A stretch of DNA of 64,000 bases, taken from positions 9,563,539 to 9,627,538 of the forward strand of contig NC_049990.1 of assembly GCF_000003815.2 (NCBI RefSeq), in the 5' to 3' direction. Position 1 is the first letter of the stretch; every line of letters starts with the position of its first letter. Both the position numbers and the translations under genes were made by a program. The stretch is from Branchiostoma floridae (taxonomy: Eukaryota; Chordata; Leptocardii; Amphioxiformes; Branchiostomatidae). The notes below the pieces were generated by a model that did no database searches, was not told the origin of the DNA, and saw nothing but the letters and a program-made list of their open reading frames with translations. Below are positions 60,044 through 64,000 of this stretch, one piece after another.

Positions 60044-62029
60044 GTGAGCGGTCTGGTCTTCACAATTCAAATTTGAAAAAAAAGAGAAAGGTAGCTAGAA
60101 CTTTGGCATAAAGAAGCATACGTGCACATGTTTATTTCGATACGCATACGCACCCACGTACAACGATCTGCACACTTCTTTACTTTTAGGCTCATTCCCC
60201 GAGAGCGTCGCCAAAAATGAAAAGGTGTATCATTGAAGTCCTATTTTGTTTTGTAAGAATTAAACAGTAGAAAAATAGCGAAAGTAAGATAGCAGCTTTA
60301 AAGCTTGGAGAGTTCGACATATAAATGTGACGTTTTTTCATTTGTTTCATGAAATATTTAGTACTTTTTCAAAACTTCCGCAGAGTCTGTACGTTAGTAT
60401 CGTGGGCCCCACTATGATCGACCTGAAGGACAGAATCGGTGTCGACTACGAGGAAATCTCGCGAGTTCTCGTGTCCGAAACAGTGGGATTCTTCCTGGCC
60501 ACCGTGACGGGCGGCATCTTCCTGGACTTCCAGCCCAAGTACGCCTACGGGGTGCTGGGGTCTGCCTTCTTTCTCGCGGGGGTGGGGACCGCGGGGACAC
60601 CCTTCACCACCTCCCTCGGGGGACTGGGCTTCTTTCAGCACGTGGCGGGATGGGGACACGGATTAACAAACGCCGGTATGACATAATGACTACTTGCACT
60701 CACGTGATTATGACGTCATTAGAGTCCGCCATGTTGGTGGGTTACAGACGCGTGTATTAGATTAGGAATTTGGCTCCCTCTGATTCCGTTTGAATAGATT
60801 TATAAGAAAAAAATAAAGACATCCCATACAGTCCAACTTTCATTCAGAAAGCCCCTGGTGTAGTTGTTAAGATTTGGCGCTTCTGTTATCGAATAGCTGT
60901 TCAGACAGTTGCGCAAAATCTTCATGTCGATAATTCCCTTATCAGAATTCATTGTTTTCATGTTTTTAATTCATTTTTCTCTATCTATTTACCTTTTTCT
61001 TCTTTCCCAGCCGGTACAGTGGTGTGTGCGCGACTGTGGGGAGACAAGGCATCTGCACCGATGCACGCAATGCACGCTGGGTATCCCATCGGAGCCTTCA
61101 TCATCCCGTTGATCGTCATCCCCTACCTGTCTCCGGACCGCCCAGCGGCCGTCAACGGTACTACACCCCCTCCTCTCACCGTGGAAGAGGCTTGGAGACT
61201 GTCCAAGATACAGTGGCCATACGTTGGCGTGTCCGTAGCTCAGTTCATCATGTGCATCTTGTTCGTCTTTTACCAGTACCAAGAGATAGTCAGTTTTGAT
61301 AAAAGCAAGACGAAGAAGGCTCCAAAATCTTTCTCTGCTTTTCTCTCTCCTGGTCGCTTCATGAAAGGAAAAGGCAAGAAAGCCCTTTTCCTACTGGGCT
61401 TGCTTTTCCTCTACTACACTTTTCTTAAGTTGAACCGGAATGCCTTCACTCAGTACATGGTGTCCTACATGGTCGAGACCAACATGTTCAGCAAGGCGGA
61501 CGCCAATGTTGTCTACTCCACTTTCTGGATCAGTTACGCCTCCATGAGGTGGGTGTCTATCGCTGCAGCAGCTTGGGTGCCCGTCCACATCATGTTATCG
61601 GTAGAAATCACAGGTCTTTTTATTTCCAGCATTGTGCTTGCCGTCTGGGGTGCGACGAATAAGACCGTATTCTGGGCCTTCACTTGTATCCTCGGTCTTT
61701 CTGTTGCCCCCATTTTTCCTGGAGGCACAGCTTGGGCGAACCGGTATCTGGACGCCTCCTCTATTGTGTTTGCTATCTGTTTAATTGGGGCATCGGTCGG
61801 TGGTACAGTTTCAAACTACCTTACTGGTTACCTGTTTGAGTATGTGGGTCCTCGGTCCATGCTGTATTTCTTCATGGGTTGCGGCTGCGCCCTCTTGCCC
61901 ACGTTTGCTGTGATGCAGATCACTGTGTCTTCACTGTTTGCCGCAAAACCGTCTGCACGCCAGGACGTGGAGTTGGAGACTAGACACAACAAGGGGTTTG
62001 AGGTGGGTGATGAAGAATGTAAGCCTTAA
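59882..62029 (+). CDS. MFSD4B-like: MFSD4/NaGLT1-family major facilitator transporter, complete
   Basis: A 12-helix major facilitator of the MFSD4/NaGLT1 family; characterised members carry sugars at the plasma membrane (NaGLT1 was described as a Na+-dependent glucose transporter). Exons 59882-60043, 60384-60675 and 61011-62029 give 490 residues, close to the family's about 515. Landmarks are SLYVSIVGPTMIDLKDR after helix 1, GFFLATVTGGIFLDF, a Gly-rich helix with HVAGWGHGLTNAG, VCARLWGDKASAPMHAMHAG and a C-terminal cytosolic tail ending EECKP. The start at 59882 (GCGATGG) was chosen because the in-frame Met at 59777 lies upstream of a strong acceptor at 59810 and so is intronic. Substrate and MFSD4A-versus-B assignment are inferred. 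Confidence 0.85.
60044..60383 (+). other. MFSD4-like intron 1
   Basis: 340 bp, no additional feature seen. Confidence 0.8.
60384..60675 (+). CDS. MFSD4B-like: MFSD4-like exon 2 (helices 1-4 region)
   Basis: SLYVSIVGPTMIDLKDRIGV and on to AGWGHGLTN; acceptor TTCCGCAG, donor GTATGA, phase 0 in and 1 out. Confidence 0.92.
60676..61010 (+). other. MFSD4-like intron 2
   Basis: 335 bp ending in a good pyrimidine tract; no other feature. Confidence 0.8.
61011..62029 (+). CDS. MFSD4B-like: MFSD4-like exon 3 (C-terminal two thirds)
   Basis: AGTVVCARLWGDKASAPMHA and onward through helices 5-12 to EECKP then TAA. Single large exon; loop residues KSKTKKAPKS and KGKGKK mark the central cytosolic loop. 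Confidence 0.95.
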
Positions 62030-62064
62030 TGCTTATCTGAGAATGAGTTAACTATTAGTACCAC

Positions 62065-62282
62065 TCAACCAGCCAGCCAATTAGCCAGTCAACCAAGCAA
62101 CCAAGCAACCAAGCAACCAAGCAACCAACCAACCAACCAACCAACCAACCAACCAACCAACCAACCAACCAACCAACCAACCAACCAACCAACCAACCAA
62201 CCAACCAACTAACCAACCAACCAACCAACCAACCTGCCAGCCAGCCAGCCAGCCAGTTAGTCAGCCAAACAAACAAACAAAC
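62065..62282. repeat. (CCAA)n/(CCAG)n tetranucleotide array in MFSD4-like 3' UTR
   Basis: About 218 bp of CCAA units with CCAG and CAAG variants at both edges, starting about 36 bases after the stop codon and before the AATAAA at 62292. Confidence 0.97.
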
Positions 62283-62291
62283 GATCATAAT

Positions 62292-62297
62292 AATAAA
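62292..62297 (+). terminator. Polyadenylation signal of the MFSD4-like gene
   Basis: AATAAA about 260 bases after the stop, followed by T-rich sequence. Confidence 0.6.
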
Positions 62298-63000
62298 AGT
62301 GTTTCGAAGCCTCCTTTATATTCTTTGCAAGTATCTGGTCTTCACATCTGGAGAGTCCAACTTTTACACATGTTTAACTTTTATATCTGTTTGACATTAA
62401 AGCAATCATTTTCAAGTATACAAAACATCACAATGATGATAAAGGACTCATAAAATCTTTACAAAATGCATAAGCCAGTCTTCCAGTCTCACACCGAAAT
62501 GGCCTGGGGAATGTAAGAGATTCAGAGAAGGAATTTGGCGGTCATTATCGTGTTAGATACGCACGTTATGTTTCATCTGCCATTGTTTGGTTACAATCTG
62601 TTAGCTTTTCCAATATAACAACGTCTAAGTGAATCGTTTATAAGATGTATAATTTCTTCCTTGACCCTTAATCTCAGTTAGTTTTATCAAGGTTATTATC
62701 AAAACCTCCTTGGTTTGATACATCAAACGATGCATGGATTGTAACGGAATTTTCTCACTCCGTACTTAGCGCATATAACAGCGCTGACTTGTGTTTAGGA
62801 TGAAAAGGCAGGCGGTGTTCCTGCAGTGCTCACCAAAGAGCAAAAAAGATCGGCTTGGCACTACCATCTGTCACCACGAGAACTATTCCATGGTAAACAG
62901 AAGGATCGTATTGGCAGTGTGCAAGAAGGAATGCTACAGAACATTCTGTGTACCCATTATTTCCTAAGGCACTGATACAAATGATAACCATTGTTTTTGA
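62298..63000. other. Spacer before the LINE frame
   Basis: No supported gene. The last 200 bases may be a decayed 5' part of the retroelement, since the reverse transcriptase frame is closed by a TGA at 62998-63000 while homology seems to start only near 63030. Confidence 0.5.
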
Positions 63001-64000
63001 GGGTGTCGGTGGGTAGTTCATTATGAGGTATTCGTGCTCACTGGACTGTTTGCCACATGCTGGGAAAGAGGTGTTGTGCCACAAGACCTGCGCGATGCTG
63101 TTATTGTCTCCTTATACAAAAACAAAGGGGAGAAATCGGACTGTTCTAACTACAGGGGAGTTACACTGCTGTCAATAGCAGGGAAGATACTGGCAAGAGT
63201 TGTACTGGATAGACTTATTCCGACCATTGCTGAGGAAAACTTGCCGGAGAGTCAGTGTGGCTTTAGAGCCAATCGTGGAACGGCAGACATGATCTTTGTA
63301 ATGCGCCAGATCCAGGAGAAATGCAGGGAGCAAAACATGGGGCTATACGCGGTATTCGTTGACTTGACAAAAGCCTTCGATACGGTGAGCAAAGACGGGC
63401 TTTGGAAGATCTTATCGAGGCTTGGATGTCCGCCTAAGCTCCTCACGATCCTGCAACAGCTGCATGAAGGTCAGATGGGTCAAGTGAAGCACAGTGGAGA
63501 CCTGTCGGACCCGTTCCCAATCGCTAACGGAGTCAAGCAAGGATGCGTCCTTGCCCCAACTCTCTTTGCCATCTTCTTTAGTATGATGCTAAGAGAAGCC
63601 AAAGAGGACATCACAGATGGGATCTATGTCAGGTTTAGAACTGATGGAAGTGTCTTCAATCTCAAGAGACTTCTAGCCCGCACGAAGACATTGGAAGAGC
63701 TGATTCTGGACTTGCTGTTTGCAGATGATTGCGCACTTCTGGCTCACACAGAGGAAGCCCTACAATCAGTCGTCAACCACTTCGCAGCAGCATGTAAGGC
63801 TTTTGGTCTCACCATCAGCCTCAGGAAAACGGAGGTGATGTACCAGAAGCCACCACGCGGATCCTACACCCCTCCACATATATGTATCGATGGACAGTCC
63901 CTGAACGTAGCAGAGCACTTCACATACCTGGGAAGCGTCATCTCCAATGATGCTACAGTGAGCAAGGATGTGGACAGTCGTCTTGGCAAAGCCAGCAGCT
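63001..64000 (+). CDS. Non-LTR (LINE) reverse transcriptase, partial, runs off the window
   Basis: Open for 333 codons without a stop and without an obvious start. Reverse transcriptase landmarks occur in order: VPQDLRDAVIVSLYKNKGEK, NYRGVTLLSIAGKI, CGFRANRGTADM, FVDLTKAFD (Asp at residue 121), NGVKQGCVLAP (about 176), the catalytic FADDCALLAH (240-249), KAFGLTISLRKTEVM and FTYLGSVIS. The enzyme copies element RNA at the insertion site. The endonuclease domain expected upstream is not seen in frame, so the copy may be 5'-truncated. The clade was not assigned. Confidence 0.9.
63001..64000 (+). mobile_element. LINE retrotransposon fragment, 3' end beyond the window
   Basis: Boundary on the left is approximate (63001 is the first base after an in-frame stop). 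No target-site duplication can be judged because the right end is outside. Confidence 0.8.

Noticed and set aside
62055-62288. Minus-strand frame encoding a Trp-Leu-Val-Gly repeat protein
   Set aside because: Pure translation of the CCAA tetranucleotide array; stays open only because the repeat lacks stops.

Overview
The window looks like nuclear DNA from an invertebrate chordate, most likely a lancelet (Branchiostoma). It has intron-rich genes with canonical GT-AG introns, proteins close to vertebrate family members, many small inverted-repeat transposons and intronic minisatellites, and one 100-N assembly gap (5988-6087). The lancelet assignment is an inference; no species-specific marker was tested.

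Four protein genes and one tRNA can be read with exon-level support. (1) 8457-37355, plus: exons 2-8 of a glypican of the GPC4/GPC6 (dally-like) type, ending in a Ser-Gly glycosaminoglycan site and a GPI-anchor tail; exon 1 with the signal peptide was not found and probably lies upstream. (2) 40882-42199, plus: complete three-exon MED11, a Mediator head subunit (116 aa). (3) 57533 down to 44984, minus: complete 19-exon ATG16L1 (619 aa), an autophagy scaffold with an ATG5-binding N-terminus, a coiled coil and a seven-bladed WD40 propeller; it is tail-to-tail with MED11. (4) 58281-58352, minus: tRNA-Gly(UCC). (5) 59882-62029, plus: a three-exon MFS sugar transporter of the MFSD4/NaGLT1 family. 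From 63001 to the window end there is an open non-LTR (LINE) reverse transcriptase frame. These are independent housekeeping or developmental genes; nothing suggests that they work as a cluster.

Region by region: 1-8456 is non-coding (probably glypican intron 1) with a small palindromic element and the gap. 8.4-37.4 kb is glypican with introns up to 13 kb. 37.4-40.9 kb is its long 3' UTR plus the MED11 promoter side. 42.2-45.0 kb is the convergent MED11/ATG16L1 spacer. 45-57.5 kb is ATG16L1, whose intron 6 carries a 1.1-kb inverted-repeat element. 57.5-59.9 kb is a divergent intergenic region with the tRNA. 60-62.3 kb is MFSD4. 62.3-64 kb is retroelement sequence.

The most unusual signal is in glypican. 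Five of its exon boundaries are abutted by short tandem duplications, and some copies include the splice signal or the exon end itself: a relic of the exon 4 tail plus donor at about 16.6 kb, a second copy of the exon 6 donor, and six copies of a branch-point and 3'-splice-site unit before exon 7. No new enzymatic or defence system was found.
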